Source: Knufia peltigerae (Eukaryota > Ascomycota > Eurotiomycetes > Chaetothyriales > Trichomeriaceae). From it: DNA of 64,000 bases. The notes beneath the pieces are model-generated. The model ran no database searches and had not been told where the DNA came from. It saw only the letters and a list, made by a program, of their open reading frames with translations. Positions 1 to 10,455 of the stretch are shown in pieces; the first letter of the stretch is position 1, and the number at the start of each line of letters is the position of its first letter. A program made the position numbers and the translations under genes. The stretch is taken from assembly GCA_030247855.1 (NCBI GenBank), contig JAPDRN010000058.1:124001-188000 (forward strand), given 5' to 3'.

Positions 1-1843
1 TTGTGGCCTTCGCTGCAGCTGGTGTTCTACCAGCAAGACAGTAAGTGAGGTGAATCTGCGACGTGGTCGATGTTGCTAATGTCAATAGATTGGCACAATG
101 TTCTGCTGCAACCGTCTACGGCACCGTGTTCGCGACTGTCTACGTCCATGATGTTGTCACCATCACCCAGACCATTACCGATACGCCTCCAACTGTGACG
201 ATCCTTCAGCAAGACCCAAACTCGGTTCTGAGCTCATGGGCCTCAGAGGACACCGAATCCGTTCATGAACAAAGCCAACTCCTGCCTATCTCTGATCATC
301 CGGACCCCAATCCTACCGTAGTCACTCACACGGTCGTTGTTTCGGGATTCGAGGCCACCGAGGTCTCATACCCTGCCAATCCTGGCACAGTTTTCTACCA
401 GTCCAAGACCGGAGGGATTTCCAAGCCCACGGTCGAACTCACCACCTTCACTGTCATTCCTACCTTTCCATCTGAGCCTCCAACCGTAGCAGCTCAGGGC
501 AAGGCCGTAACTGCCACGAACCTTACCTTCCATACGGCGTTCACAACCTCTCCAAGTGGTTGGAATGGCACAAAGTCGAACTCAACGCTGTGGTCGGCTG
601 CTACTGGTTATGGTGGAAGTCTTCCTTCTGAAGAACCTACTTCAACTATCACTGTTACAAACACTGTGGCCACGGTCACACGGGTGGTTGGTGGTGTCGG
701 TAGTGTTACTTCTCCAGTCCTGTCATACGGATATGGACCAGAGCCATATGGCTATCCACCACCAGATGCAGCCAACACCGTCGAGAAAAGACAGACCTGC
801 TTGTGGGTAAGTGCTACTATTGGTGGCCGGCAGGTGGGCTGGTGCAACAATTGGGATGGAACTGCGACTGTCTCTTACACATCTTGGGAGACGACCAGTG
901 AGTAACATAGAATGATGATTTCCAAGAACAATACTGATTAGAATTGCAGTTTTTCCAACCTATGTCCCAGGAATTGGCCCAGTTGGCACTCCAGCTGCGT
1001 CCTCTCAGTCAGCACCCTCGCAGCCAGCACCCTCGCAGCCAGCACCCACGCCACTGAGCAGCATCAGTTCTCTCAATACTCAGGCCAGCTCTTCGTCAAC
1101 AAAGCCAGCTTCAGTGATACCTGTTCCGGCAGTACCATCTTCGGCAGGACCAACCCCAGCTGCTTGTGGACAGACTGGCCCGTTCGTTATAACGGTAAGT
1201 CTCAATATCCCTCGTGATGACGAAGACTCATTATTTCTAGTTCGATGACCTTCCATTCTTGTCGGTATTCAACAATCAGACTGCTGGATTTCCGGAAATT
1301 TTCAATCCGTATGAGCATTTCTTCTGGGGTGATGGCTGGACATATGTTCCTCCGCCAACAGAGCCTTTCCCGCCACATGATGGCACTCGCCTAGCTCAGT
1401 TCATTCCGTCGCTGGCGAACCAAGATACAGGTTCCCCCAATGCTGGCTTGATACCTCCTAGCTCCTTTGGTGCTGGTCCTCGGGTATCTGACTCTACATA
1501 CTGGTTCAATGCAGCGACTGCTTGGGTGGGTTGCGACACAGCCAATGCGACCTGTGATTTTGTTGCTACAGCATACCAATGGGATATTACGACACAGAAT
1601 GAGGTGGTGGTCGCAACTCAGCACTTTAACATCCCACCTTGTCCCGGGTTTGTCAACTGTCAACTCACAGAGATCCGCTTCAACTATCTTTTCTACAAGA
1701 TGACTACTCTGTCATTCTATGCCAATGTTGAAGGCAAGATCAGTATTTTCTGGCTTGACAGTCTCGCACTCGACTGGTATGACAACTCTTGTGAAGCTGG
1801 GCTCAAGCGCATCTCATCTCGCAAGCGTTGGAACCATGCTTGA
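1..1843 (+). CDS. Secreted Ser/Thr/Pro-rich protein (5' truncated)
   Basis: The gene enters from the left edge. My exon model is 1-40, 89-897, 950-1194 and 1241-1843; introns at 41-88, 898-949 and 1195-1240 all have GT...AG ends and the phases join without a stop. The visible start reads VAFAAAGVLPARQ, which looks like the end of a signal peptide followed by a processing site, so the protein is probably secreted or wall-associated. The middle is rich in Thr, Ser, Val and Pro with TITQT/TVTNTV runs typical of O-glycosylated fungal surface proteins, then a short tandem QPAPS linker (about 1005-1050). The last exon encodes a compact domain of about 200 residues starting FDDLP, with paired cysteines and many aromatics; it resembles C-terminal domains of fungal adhesin-like proteins, but I cannot name the family securely. 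The missing first exon prevents a full start call. Confidence 0.8.
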
Positions 1844-3463
1844 TACATGAGCCGCTGAGTCTGGTCAGAATAACATGGTGGACACGAGAAATCACTTTTA
1901 TTTGTCATGGGTGGTCATCATTCCGGACGGTCTCGAGAGTGGAATCTCTCCATGAGTAATGTGCCATTGATCACTTTGCTAAGCTGGCCCATGGGGGGTT
2001 TGTTGTACGATCGCTATCAACCCATTTTATCAATGAGGTCACGAGGCTGTGTAACTACGCACCAACTTTCGTGAGAAATCAAGCAGCTTTTGTTGACATG
2101 ATCCTCAAGTAATCAGTCCATGTTCTCCTTTTTCTGGAATTTGTACGAGCGTAAGACAAGATGAGGAAGTTTGTTATGTTGAAACACTTGGTGCATAACG
2201 CTTGTCATGTAGGGATAATATTAGTGCAGCGCTGGGAAGGTCTTTTGGTCAAAACTGTTCATGCGAGGTCCAACACGCCAGGAACGGTTCGAGCAAATCC
2301 GGACTACCTCCACAAGAGTGACGAAGCTATATGGTCGTTACAGAATCAGGGCCAGGTAGAGCGTACGAGGTGTGTCCGAGACTTGCGGAGAATTCAATAC
2401 TTTGCACCATCCACCCCTGGCGGGTAATGCACGGTCGATCCATGTGCGGTCCTTTTTTGTTTTCGTTTTCTTTTTCTTCACGGTGACTCGTAGGGGGGGG
2501 CACAGTTGAGGTGCATTGGTTTGGGAGACCTTACCTGGCTCGATTTGATACATCGAAAAACGACGGGCCTCCAAGTCTTGTTTTTGAGGATTGAAGTGTA
2601 CGGACGACCATACTCGGTACCCTGATGTATGTACAAGCGAGTGTGTGTTTTTACAGCGCGCCCGACGGGTCAAATCAACCACATGTGTGACAATGTGATG
2701 ATATGGAGTGCGAGTACATATGTGATCTCGAAAACCCCCCCCCCCCCCAAAACCCCCTCCGAAGGTGTGGCTGCTGCCATGTCCATACCATGACGGGTAC
2801 TGACACACACGCACACACGCACACCAGACAGTAAATCACCACGAATGCATGGCCGGTCACACCTCGAGGGAATTTCCTCTGACTCGATCTTGTCCCGTGT
2901 AATGCAATGTGACTGGGAAGATGAATCTGTAACTCGTAGATGGGGGTATCAAAAAAAAAAGGTTTCATTTCGTTTCGTTTCTTTCTACAGAGCACGGAGT
3001 ATTCCCGTACCAACACTATCTGGCAGAGAGTGTGAGCGTTGTTCTGGCCCCTACACTGACCCTTGTCCTCGCCCTTGCTCTTGCTCCTTGATCCTAGGTA
3101 CCTAGTGATATCATACTTGAGAAACAGAATCAAGTTCGCCCTAGAACCCCCCACCCCCCCCAAAAAGCCCTTGTCGCTGTTTGAGACAAACACCAAAAAA
3201 AGGGAAAAAGCCAAAAAAAACAACGCCAGGAGCAGGAACTGATAAAGGACCTCTAGATGGTCAGGGCAAGGATGACAAGCGCGGCAGCAAAAGAGGTAAG
3301 GAGCTGTCTCAAAGGATGATGAGTCTAATCGAATAGGGCAGGCAGGTAAAAGGCTCGCTCGCATTTGACACAGTCGAGACCAATCCGTCCATACTTCGTC
3401 CCTGCAAGTGTGATTCTGAGTTCAAAGACCTAACCTCTAGGTAGGTAGACGGGAGACCGGATC
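1844..3463. other. Intergenic, low-complexity patches
   Basis: No gene is supported. The stretch holds a 14-C homopolymer at 2735-2748, CA-rich repeats near 2804-2825, an A-tract and TTTCG repeats near 2951-2980, and several A-runs near 3170-3220. Open frames here cross these tracts and look accidental. The region separates the 3' ends of a plus-strand and a minus-strand gene, so it should contain two terminators. Confidence 0.7.
2735..2748. repeat. Poly-C tract (14 nt)
   Basis: A run of fourteen C followed by AAAACCCCC. It lies in the intergenic space between convergent genes and is prone to length error in sequencing. Confidence 0.9.
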
Positions 3464-5092
3464 TTAACCAAAGCCGGGGAAGGCCCCGAATGGGAATCCC
3501 CCGCCTCCTCCAGCACCGCCCCCTCCAGTCGAGAATTTGAATTGTCTCTGACCACCACCGCCAGGGAAGCCACCCCCTTGTTGGAAGAAGAATTGTTGTT
3601 GTCCTCCTGCACCAAAGGGGCTTCCTTGGAATGGATTTCCACCCTGATTGGAAAGTGGATCGTTGGGGTCGTCACCTCTATCGAACCGAGCTTTCAGTTC
3701 AGGATCTCCCAGAACCTCGTACGCTTCGTTGATGGCGGCCATTTTTTTCTCCGCTTCTTCCTTGCTCAGACCCTTGGCCGCTGCCTTGTCGGGGTGGAAA
3801 TTCTTCGTCGCGGTGCGGTATGCCTTCTTTATGGTTCGCTCGTCGGCGTCGCGTGAGACACCGAGAACCTTGTAGTAGTCCTTCGTCTTGCTCCGTTTCA
3901 GGGCGACCTGGGCATCATTGAGTTTTTGATTGATAGTGTTGCCGGCGTCGGGATAATTATCACGCGCCGTGTTGAGGGTCGAGATGGCAGCTTCGTAGGC
4001 CTCGGACTCCATGTGTCGCGACGCTTGGAACAAGAGTCCGTGGAGTGAATCGGGAACCTCCGCACAGTATTTCGCCGCCTTGGCAAGGTTGTTGATGGCA
4101 AGGTAGGCTTCGCACGTCTTTTCGACGTGACTCGTGTACAGGTCCGCAGGCGCTTTGGTATGGATGATGCCATCTGTGCGGTGGGTGTGGATGTTTGACT
4201 GAATTTCGGACAGGAGGCCTGGTTCTTCATCACCACCCTTGCCGACCAGGATTTTGGCGGCCGAGTTGAATTGCCGCTTCTCCATTAGAGTTTTGACCTG
4301 GTCAACGTCTTTCAAGAGGCGTTTCTCTTCGCGGAAGAGCGCCTTGCACGGCTTCGAGTCCGGATCTGAGTGGAGACATTTCTTGATTTGCGTGAGACCG
4401 CGCTCCGTGTCACCTAGACTGTAGAACATCATGGCGGAGATTTGGAGGTGAGGTTCAACCAAACCAGGGTGAATCTGGAGGACGTGTGCGAGGTCGCTCA
4501 GTCCTTCTTGCACCTCGCCCCTTTCAAAGCGACATCTCGCGCGAAGTTGTCGGAGAGAGAGTGCGGTTCCAGCAGTCATGATGGCTATGCCTGCTTGGTT
4601 TATACACGCCTCCCAATCCTGCTTCTTCTCCGCCTCCACGGCCAGATATGCCGCTCCTTCTGCCTCTTCAAGCTGTGAGAGCTCTTCGGCGCCTTTACTA
4701 CCCAGCGCCAGATAATCTTCCTTCGCCGCGGCCCAATCCGCGTTTCTTGCTCTGATCTTACCCCTCTGTAACAGGGCCCCCTCGAAGCCCGGCCTCAGTT
4801 TCAACGCGGCATCGAAATCGGAACTCGCTTGTGCATTTCGACCCAAGGAAAGGTATGTCGCGCCTCGTTGGAAGATCGTGATGTAGTCCGAGGGGTCTTT
4901 TGATACGGCTGCGTCGAAGTAGGCGAGGGCTTCGCCATTTGCGCCCCGTGCTCGTGCCGCCTTGCCCAAGGCCACAAGAGAGGCTGCGGTGGCGTCGGAT
5001 GGAATGTCGACCGCCTCACCAGCACAAAGAGACGAAAGAGCGAGCCCGACAAGGGCCGTAAGGAGGGCAAGCCGCTGCAATCGGAGGATCAT
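3464..5092 (-). CDS. ER-lumenal DnaJ/TPR co-chaperone (DNAJC3/p58IPK type)
   Basis: A single uninterrupted frame of 542 codons. Residues 1-24 form a signal peptide (hydrophobic LALLTALVGLALSSLCAG). Several TPR-like helical pairs follow between about 35 and 390. The J domain begins near residue 404 (DYYKVLGV) and keeps the HPD triad at about 433-435, the motif that stimulates Hsp70 ATPase. The tail is Gly/Phe-rich. A signal peptide, TPRs and a C-terminal J domain together are the hallmark of DNAJC3/p58IPK, which hands unfolded clients to BiP in the ER lumen. I see no HDEL-type ending; the protein ends FPGFG, so retention would depend on partners. It is divergently arranged with the Sas2-like gene across about 455 bp. 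Confidence 0.93.
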   Translation of the reverse strand: MILRLQRLALLTALVGLALSSLCAGEAVDIPSDATAASLVALGKAARARGANGEALAYFDAAVSKDPSDYITIFQRGATYLSLGRNAQASSDFDAALKLRPGFEGALLQRGKIRARNADWAAAKEDYLALGSKGAEELSQLEEAEGAAYLAVEAEKKQDWEACINQAGIAIMTAGTALSLRQLRARCRFERGEVQEGLSDLAHVLQIHPGLVEPHLQISAMMFYSLGDTERGLTQIKKCLHSDPDSKPCKALFREEKRLLKDVDQVKTLMEKRQFNSAAKILVGKGGDEEPGLLSEIQSNIHTHRTDGIIHTKAPADLYTSHVEKTCEAYLAINNLAKAAKYCAEVPDSLHGLLFQASRHMESEAYEAAISTLNTARDNYPDAGNTINQKLNDAQVALKRSKTKDYYKVLGVSRDADERTIKKAYRTATKNFHPDKAAAKGLSKEEAEKKMAAINEAYEVLGDPELKARFDRGDDPNDPLSNQGGNPFQGSPFGAGGQQQFFFQQGGGFPGGGGQRQFKFSTGGGGAGGGGGFPFGAFPGFG

Positions 5093-5547
5093 CGTTGCAT
5101 TCTGGGTTCTGTTTGTAGGTCACAAAATGGGGATCTATCGTCAAGAATCGAGAGAAAATCTATAATTACAGAGCGTCAACATACAAAACGAAGGGAATGT
5201 GAAGTGCCAGAGGTCGTTGTCGCCGAATTGAATCGATCTGGCCTTTTGGTTGGTGGTGGCGCATTTCATTGAGAGGTTGCCCGGAATTTAAATCTTTGCC
5301 GCCGCTTTACCAGAACCTTCTTCAAGCCTCACAATGGGCCCTGGGGAGCGGCGAGTTAAAACGTGACCAACGCCAACGTCAAAGAAACCAGGCGCCAGAG
5401 AACAGAATATTGTCCTTATTCGAGCAATATGATAGAAGGACACGACCTATTGTATCAGTCAAAATAGCTTTTCTACGCAATGGTGTAGACCTTGTTGGGT
5501 CGGCATGACTTGCGGAGATCGATCCTTCATCCCGCTGGTAATTGACC
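5093..5547. promoter_or_regulatory. Shared divergent promoter region
   Basis: About 455 bp lie between the start codons of the minus-strand DnaJ/TPR gene and the plus-strand Sas2-like gene. It must carry both promoters. I could not identify a convincing unfolded-protein-response or heat-shock element by eye. Confidence 0.5.
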
Positions 5548-6867
5548 ATGCCTCCAGTAGCAGTTCCCATTGAAAATGCGACTTCGGTCTTACAGGAAGG
5601 CTCACCGCACCGTTCGCGGCGAGCCTCTTTACGCGTCTTGACACGAAATATAGGTCGAGTCGTTTTGGGGAATCTCGCCTTCGATACGTGGTATTACTCT
5701 CCGTACCCTGACAACATAATCCTCGGGCCCGAGACATCGACAACGAAATACACGCCTGGATCCGCCGCGGACTTACGCCAGGCCACCGCACATGCCCACG
5801 GTGCAGGGCAACCACAGTGCGAGCGCCTCTATGTATGCCCATGCTGCTTCCTCTACACCCCCAAGGAGCACGATTTTGCGCAGCACATGGCCATTCATCG
5901 AGCGCGACGCGAACAAGGTCTCGAGACGCAACCGGTGCCCGAGTCCGCCGTGAAAGTCTACGAGTGGGAAGGCCACGCCGTCTGGGAAATCGACGGCGAA
6001 CGGGAGAAATTGTACTGCCAGAATCTTTCACTGTTTGGGAAATTGTTCCTGGAGCAGAAAAGCGTGTTTTTCGACACGAGCGGCTTCAAGTATTACGTCT
6101 TGACCTACACAAAACCCGAGCCCAGTGTGCCTGTGGCGACAAAGGGCAGAGGTCGGAAGCGAAGTTCATCGGTGCTCGAGGATGATGTCTTGTACCAGAG
6201 TCAAGTGCTGGGTTTCTTCTCCAAGGAGAATTTGTCGTGGGATGCGAACAACCTCGCGTGTATCCTGGTCTTTCCACCTTTCCAGCACCGACAACTAGGA
6301 CAGTTGTTGATGGCCGTCTCGTACAAGTTGAGCGGATGGGAATGGGAAGGAGGTGTAATTGGAGGACCCGAGAAGCCCCTGAGTGCCATGGGCCGCAAGA
6401 GCTACCTGAGGTTCTGGTCGGAGCGGATCGCGCGCTTTTTTATGGGGCAAAGCGCCGACGCCGACGCAAAAACGGTGTTTTACAAGAGAAAAAGAACCCT
6501 CCATTCGAGGAAGGAGGAGATGACGGTCAAGGAGATCGGAGATCGGACAGGAATGTTGGGCGAAGATGTCGTCGCCGCCTTGAATGAAATGGGCATACTC
6601 GAAGTGGTTCCCTCCAAACGAAAAAATAGGATCTCGAGTAGCGAAGCGAATGGAAACACCGCCCAGGGTGAGGTGGAGGCAGAGCAAGAGATGGCTAGCA
6701 TGAGTATTCACAGGTCCAAAGTGGTCGACTGGGCCGCCCGGCACAATGTCAACCTGACAAGCCCTGTTCGTGAGGAAGGATTCTTGGGCGAATGGGCCTT
6801 GAGTGATGTCGACGAGTCTGGCGTTAGTGACGCAGAGGACGCAGATAGCAATGAAAGTCTGGCCTAA
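5548..6867 (+). CDS. sas2: MYST-family histone acetyltransferase, Sas2-like
   Basis: A 439-residue intronless protein; I start at the ATG at 5548 rather than a TTG six bases upstream. MYST features appear in order: a zinc finger at about 97-117, the lysine autoacetylated in the family (K171 in LEQKSVFFD), the catalytic cysteine (C238 in NNLACIL) and the general-base glutamate (E275 in GGPEKPLS). The family transfers acetyl groups from acetyl-CoA to histone lysines; Sas2 in yeast acts on H4K16 in the SAS complex. Two oddities: the finger is C-x2-C-x12-H-x3-H instead of C2HC, and the acetyl-CoA loop reads QHRQLG where the usual Q/R-x-x-G-x-G/A has a glycine in place of Q249. The C-terminus has a basic patch and an acidic Ser-rich tail. 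The Sas2 assignment over other MYST proteins rests on divergence and on the lack of chromo or PHD domains. Confidence 0.85.
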   Translation: MPPVAVPIENATSVLQEGSPHRSRRASLRVLTRNIGRVVLGNLAFDTWYYSPYPDNIILGPETSTTKYTPGSAADLRQATAHAHGAGQPQCERLYVCPCCFLYTPKEHDFAQHMAIHRARREQGLETQPVPESAVKVYEWEGHAVWEIDGEREKLYCQNLSLFGKLFLEQKSVFFDTSGFKYYVLTYTKPEPSVPVATKGRGRKRSSSVLEDDVLYQSQVLGFFSKENLSWDANNLACILVFPPFQHRQLGQLLMAVSYKLSGWEWEGGVIGGPEKPLSAMGRKSYLRFWSERIARFFMGQSADADAKTVFYKRKRTLHSRKEEMTVKEIGDRTGMLGEDVVAALNEMGILEVVPSKRKNRISSSEANGNTAQGEVEAEQEMASMSIHRSKVVDWAARHNVNLTSPVREEGFLGEWALSDVDESGVSDAEDADSNESLA

Positions 6868-7075
6868 ACCAGGACGACCTTGACGGCAATGAAGGCAAAT
6901 AACATTAGTAGACAACAGTACGGAGTACGAGTATTCTTCTGCCTCTAGGGTCGATGGAGGTGAAACCTGAAGTCTTGGTAGTTCTTGACGGTAGTTTCAC
7001 TGCACGATAGTGTGCTTTTCCAAGACAGCATAGTTGATTGAAATTGCCCTATCTGTGTATGGTCGCTAGGCTACT

Positions 7076-7095
7076 CCGTACCTTGAAAAGGTACG
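7076..7095. repeat. Small inverted repeat next to a TACTCCGTA copy
   Basis: CGTACCTT and AAGGTACG face each other across three bases, and the left arm overlaps the TACTCCGTA copy at 7072-7080. It could form a short hairpin. No function is evident. Confidence 0.5.
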
Positions 7096-8512
7096 TACCG
7101 GGGCTGCCGTCCCGACGATATGGCAGCGACGCTTGTCAAGCCCTCCCAGAAGGTGATCTACGGACCTTTCATGGTCTAATTCGGGCCTAAGGAATCCTTT
7201 TGGGCAGACGACAGTGGGGTCTGAGGCTGGTGGTGAAGCCATGTTCCACCCCAATCATTTTGAGATCGGCGACGACATAACCATCCTCAGCGAAATGATT
7301 AGCCCTGACTATCTATGCTGAGGATAGTGTGACGGGAAGTGCGCCGCTTCCGTTCCTTGCCCCAAAGGGCACCAGCCCAGGGATTTTTTGTACATCAGCT
7401 TGGTGGGCTGTAATCCGTCAGGTCGGCAGGTCTAGGACAAGCGAGAAGACCATTTGGGTCTTCCGCAGCAGTCTGACGTCCTGGCTGCGCCGGGTTGCCT
7501 GGCTTCAATGTCACATCTTCTTGCAGCCCCAGGCCATGAAGCAGGGCGGCGAATCCTTCGTCTCCATCACGAGAAGAAACTTGATTGTCATCATGTCCCG
7601 TTGAAAATTCTTCAATTGATTTGTGCAACGTTGGAGTTGGAACATGTCACAGGAAGATTTCCGAATTTCACCAATCAAAATTAATTCAGGCCGGAGAGTC
7701 GCCATCTTGTCCTCCATCAACACAGTCGAAATGCCCTGTATCGCTAAGCAAGGGTCCGCTGTCTTTCCGAGCCATCATTTGTAAAATCATCGTCGATGTG
7801 ACGACGACCTTTGATGTTCTTCACAGTGGGGGCTATAGCTTGCAATCCATCTCCTATCGTTGCAAACCTTGAATTTATCAGAGACAACAAACCTAGGATG
7901 GTCGGGAGGTAGTCCACTGCTTGCTGTGGTGACACAGTACTGGTGTGTACTCCATAATGTTGTACATACATACTTGTAGGCATACGTATAGACCGGTCCA
8001 GCTCCAAGCCTCCAGAGTAGCCACATTATTGTTGATCGTCCATGAATGATCACTCCTTTGGCTGTGTTAGTTCCTTAAGGTGCGACTCGCCTCGAGGATT
8101 AGCTGGACCTTCCAACCAGGCTAGTGCAAACTCACAGAAAAGTTCATCAAGGTGACCGTATCCGCGGTAGTCGGTTAGCGGTGACAATGTTACGCGCGAC
8201 CTTGCGATTCGCGGAATCCCCTGCGTCAACTCCAGCTTTTCCCGAATGGCTTAGGTCCAAGCCAGGGGTCGAAGAGGCACAAAACCCCTGCTGACGAAAG
8301 CCTCTTCAGGTAAGGTCTGGTGCAGGAACACAAAAACCATCCCTGCAGGTGCTGGAAAAGCTTTACAGGGGAGTTTTGCAGAGTTTTTTTTGCCAAACGC
8401 GGCGTTGGTCATCACTGCCACTCCACATCCCCTTGACTTGTGTTGGTTTATTTTGGTGTCGTGTCAAAGTCCCAATAGTGGGAGAGGAACGGGGTATTTG
8501 GTCATAACCATA

Positions 8513-8546
8513 AACACAAACACAAACACAAACACAAACACAAACA
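8513..8546. repeat. Hexanucleotide microsatellite (AAACAC)n
   Basis: About five to six units of AAACAC in tandem. On the minus strand it encodes the alternating VCVCV run inside a spurious open frame. It lies in a gene-poor stretch. Confidence 0.85.
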
Positions 8547-9739
8547 TCGCCAGCTCGGAGAAACACTTCTGGTCCCTGAAGTAAGGAGAAGATCCGCCTC
8601 GAGTCACGATAACGCGTGTCTTGCGGCCCACGAAATCCGCCCTGCCGCGTGCGCGGAATTAAACACTGGAGCATAAATAGCAACAAGGGCAAAACATTCG
8701 TTTGTACGGAGTATGAGGCCATCGGCCAAGATGTGCTCGAAGGTGTTTTGGCCTGTGTGCACAACTCGAGTGACGTCCATGATGAAGCAATCAGTCCTAG
8801 ACGAGGTTTAGTCTCGCTGCTGTCGGACGCAGGAAATGTGACAGACGTGAGCGAGTTGTTGCTGAAGTGCTTCACATGTTGATTCGGCTGATTCACCCAT
8901 ACCGGGGCCCAGTGCACCCGTTGAAATGGCTCTAGGGCTAATGTGGAGTTGGACAAGGGTTGTTTTGGAACAAGCCGAATGGTCAACAAGTCTGAGTAGC
9001 GTGACAAGCTGCGGTTTTCCAGCCACGGGGGTCACCGGCTGCTAACTCGTACGCGTTCGGTTAGGGTTCGGGGGCTGCTGGCCAGGCGACTTATGTACTA
9101 CGCCCAGTGCTAGCCTAAGGATATTGGTACCCCTAGTGCTGGGTTCCCAGGGTCCCCATAGAGCAAGGCAATAGTCTCGTCACCCATGGAAGTGTCATTG
9201 AGCAAATGAACGAGATGAGGTGATGATTTCGGAAGACAAGGTCGGATATTGATTGCTTCGCATACCCCGTACTGAGGGTACAGGCCAACTTCGGTCTCAG
9301 CGGCGAGGAGGTGGAGGGTAGAGGGGATTCGATCACAACAACAATACAGGGTTCGCAACGCGTAGGAATACTGGAGCTAAAGGCGGGAGGCTGTTTAATG
9401 TGGAAATATCGATACGTTGACTTTTTTTATTCTGGAGAGGGACGGAGAATACTCCCAGAGAAAGGGGATGAAGGGACCCTCGTCGTAGTTCTGATGGCGA
9501 TACTGCAGCACCTCGGGAAGAAGCAAACACATTTCGAGATGCTGTAACAATCATAACAACTCTGAGACTCGGAAGACCAAATTCCCATGGTGATAGCCCA
9601 TACATGACTAGTCAGATCGATAGAGGTACGAATAGCGCAGCCGTAGTTGATGGTACGGGATACGGAGTATTGTATCTGGTTAGTTACTCGTAGCTCTTAG
9701 TTAAACCTGAATGATGCTCTCGACCCTGGTCAATGATCC

Positions 9740-10455
9740 TTGCTAGAGAACCCACAGCTTCCTGCACGCACTTGTACTTTTACTCGACAATTCTTGATTG
9801 ATCGACTCCCCAACTTCTATCTCCCGAACACCTACCTACTCATACCTACACTACCTCTGCGAGTATTCTCTGTCTTCACTCACTCTCTCACTGTACCCTG
9901 TTCCTTGTCTTGTCGCATCCCGTCTCTCTTTCACACTCCATCACCTTCAAAGACTCACTCACTACTGAGAGCGTTCCAATTGTCCTCGATTCTGCCTCAG
10001 CTTTGACAGCGGCCGTCAGTTCTTAGCTCACCCTTTGCTCAAGCCCCCAACATCACGGTTCGATCTCCTTGGAACTTGTTGCACGGCTCCATCTCGGTCA
10101 ATACTTCTCCAGGTTTCCTCTCCAGACGCACGGTTCACTGCTTGTCCTTCCCTCTCGCGAGTCACAAGGTCATACAGAGTCCGTGTCTTGTTGACAAATT
10201 GTCAACTTGTTGGTAAACAATTGGGCGTGTCTCAGGTGTTACTGGAGTCTAATGGTGGCAACTCCTTTCAAGAGTAGGACTGGACTGACCCGACTTATCG
10301 GTCTTCTGGAATTTAATCCCTTGCAAACCTTTTCGAACTCATCCTGAAGAAAGTCACCACGAAATCCTTTTACGAGTACATTTTTTCCACCCCACATCCA
10401 CGCGAAGAACACTTTTGCTAGAGATTTTCCGGCGATCAAGGAGTCCTGATAAATC
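9740..10455 (+). promoter_or_regulatory. Pyrimidine-rich leader/promoter of the 10456 gene
   Basis: About 700 bp immediately before the ATG at 10456 is dominated by C and T, including CACTCACTCTCTCAC-type runs. This is typical of core promoters and long 5' untranslated leaders of highly regulated filamentous-fungal genes. Small upstream open frames start within it, so translational control is possible, but transcription start and any leader introns cannot be placed by eye. Confidence 0.45.

Larger units (their letters stand above)
6868..10455. other. Long gene-poor region (3.6 kb)
   Basis: No intact gene is supported. Between about 7395 and 8053 the minus strand has several overlapping short frames with protein-like composition but in three different frames, which could be a decayed gene; I cannot identify it. 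Four exact copies of TACGGAGTA or its complement lie here (6919, 7072, 8705, 9661). An AAACAC hexamer repeat is at about 8513-8546. From about 9740 to 10455 the sequence becomes strongly pyrimidine-rich, as expected for the leader and promoter of the gene at 10456. Confidence 0.6.

Noticed and set aside
2280..2300. GGTTCGAGC resembling a tRNA B box
   Set aside because: No matching A box, anticodon stem or acceptor stem could be folded around it.
2675..3364. Minus-strand 229-codon open frame
   Set aside because: It crosses the poly-C and A-tracts and is Cys/Phe-rich with no recognisable domain; most likely accidental.
8363..9007. Minus-strand 214-codon open frame
   Set aside because: It runs through the AAACAC microsatellite (VCVCV run), has no domain or codon pattern, and overlaps frames on both strands.
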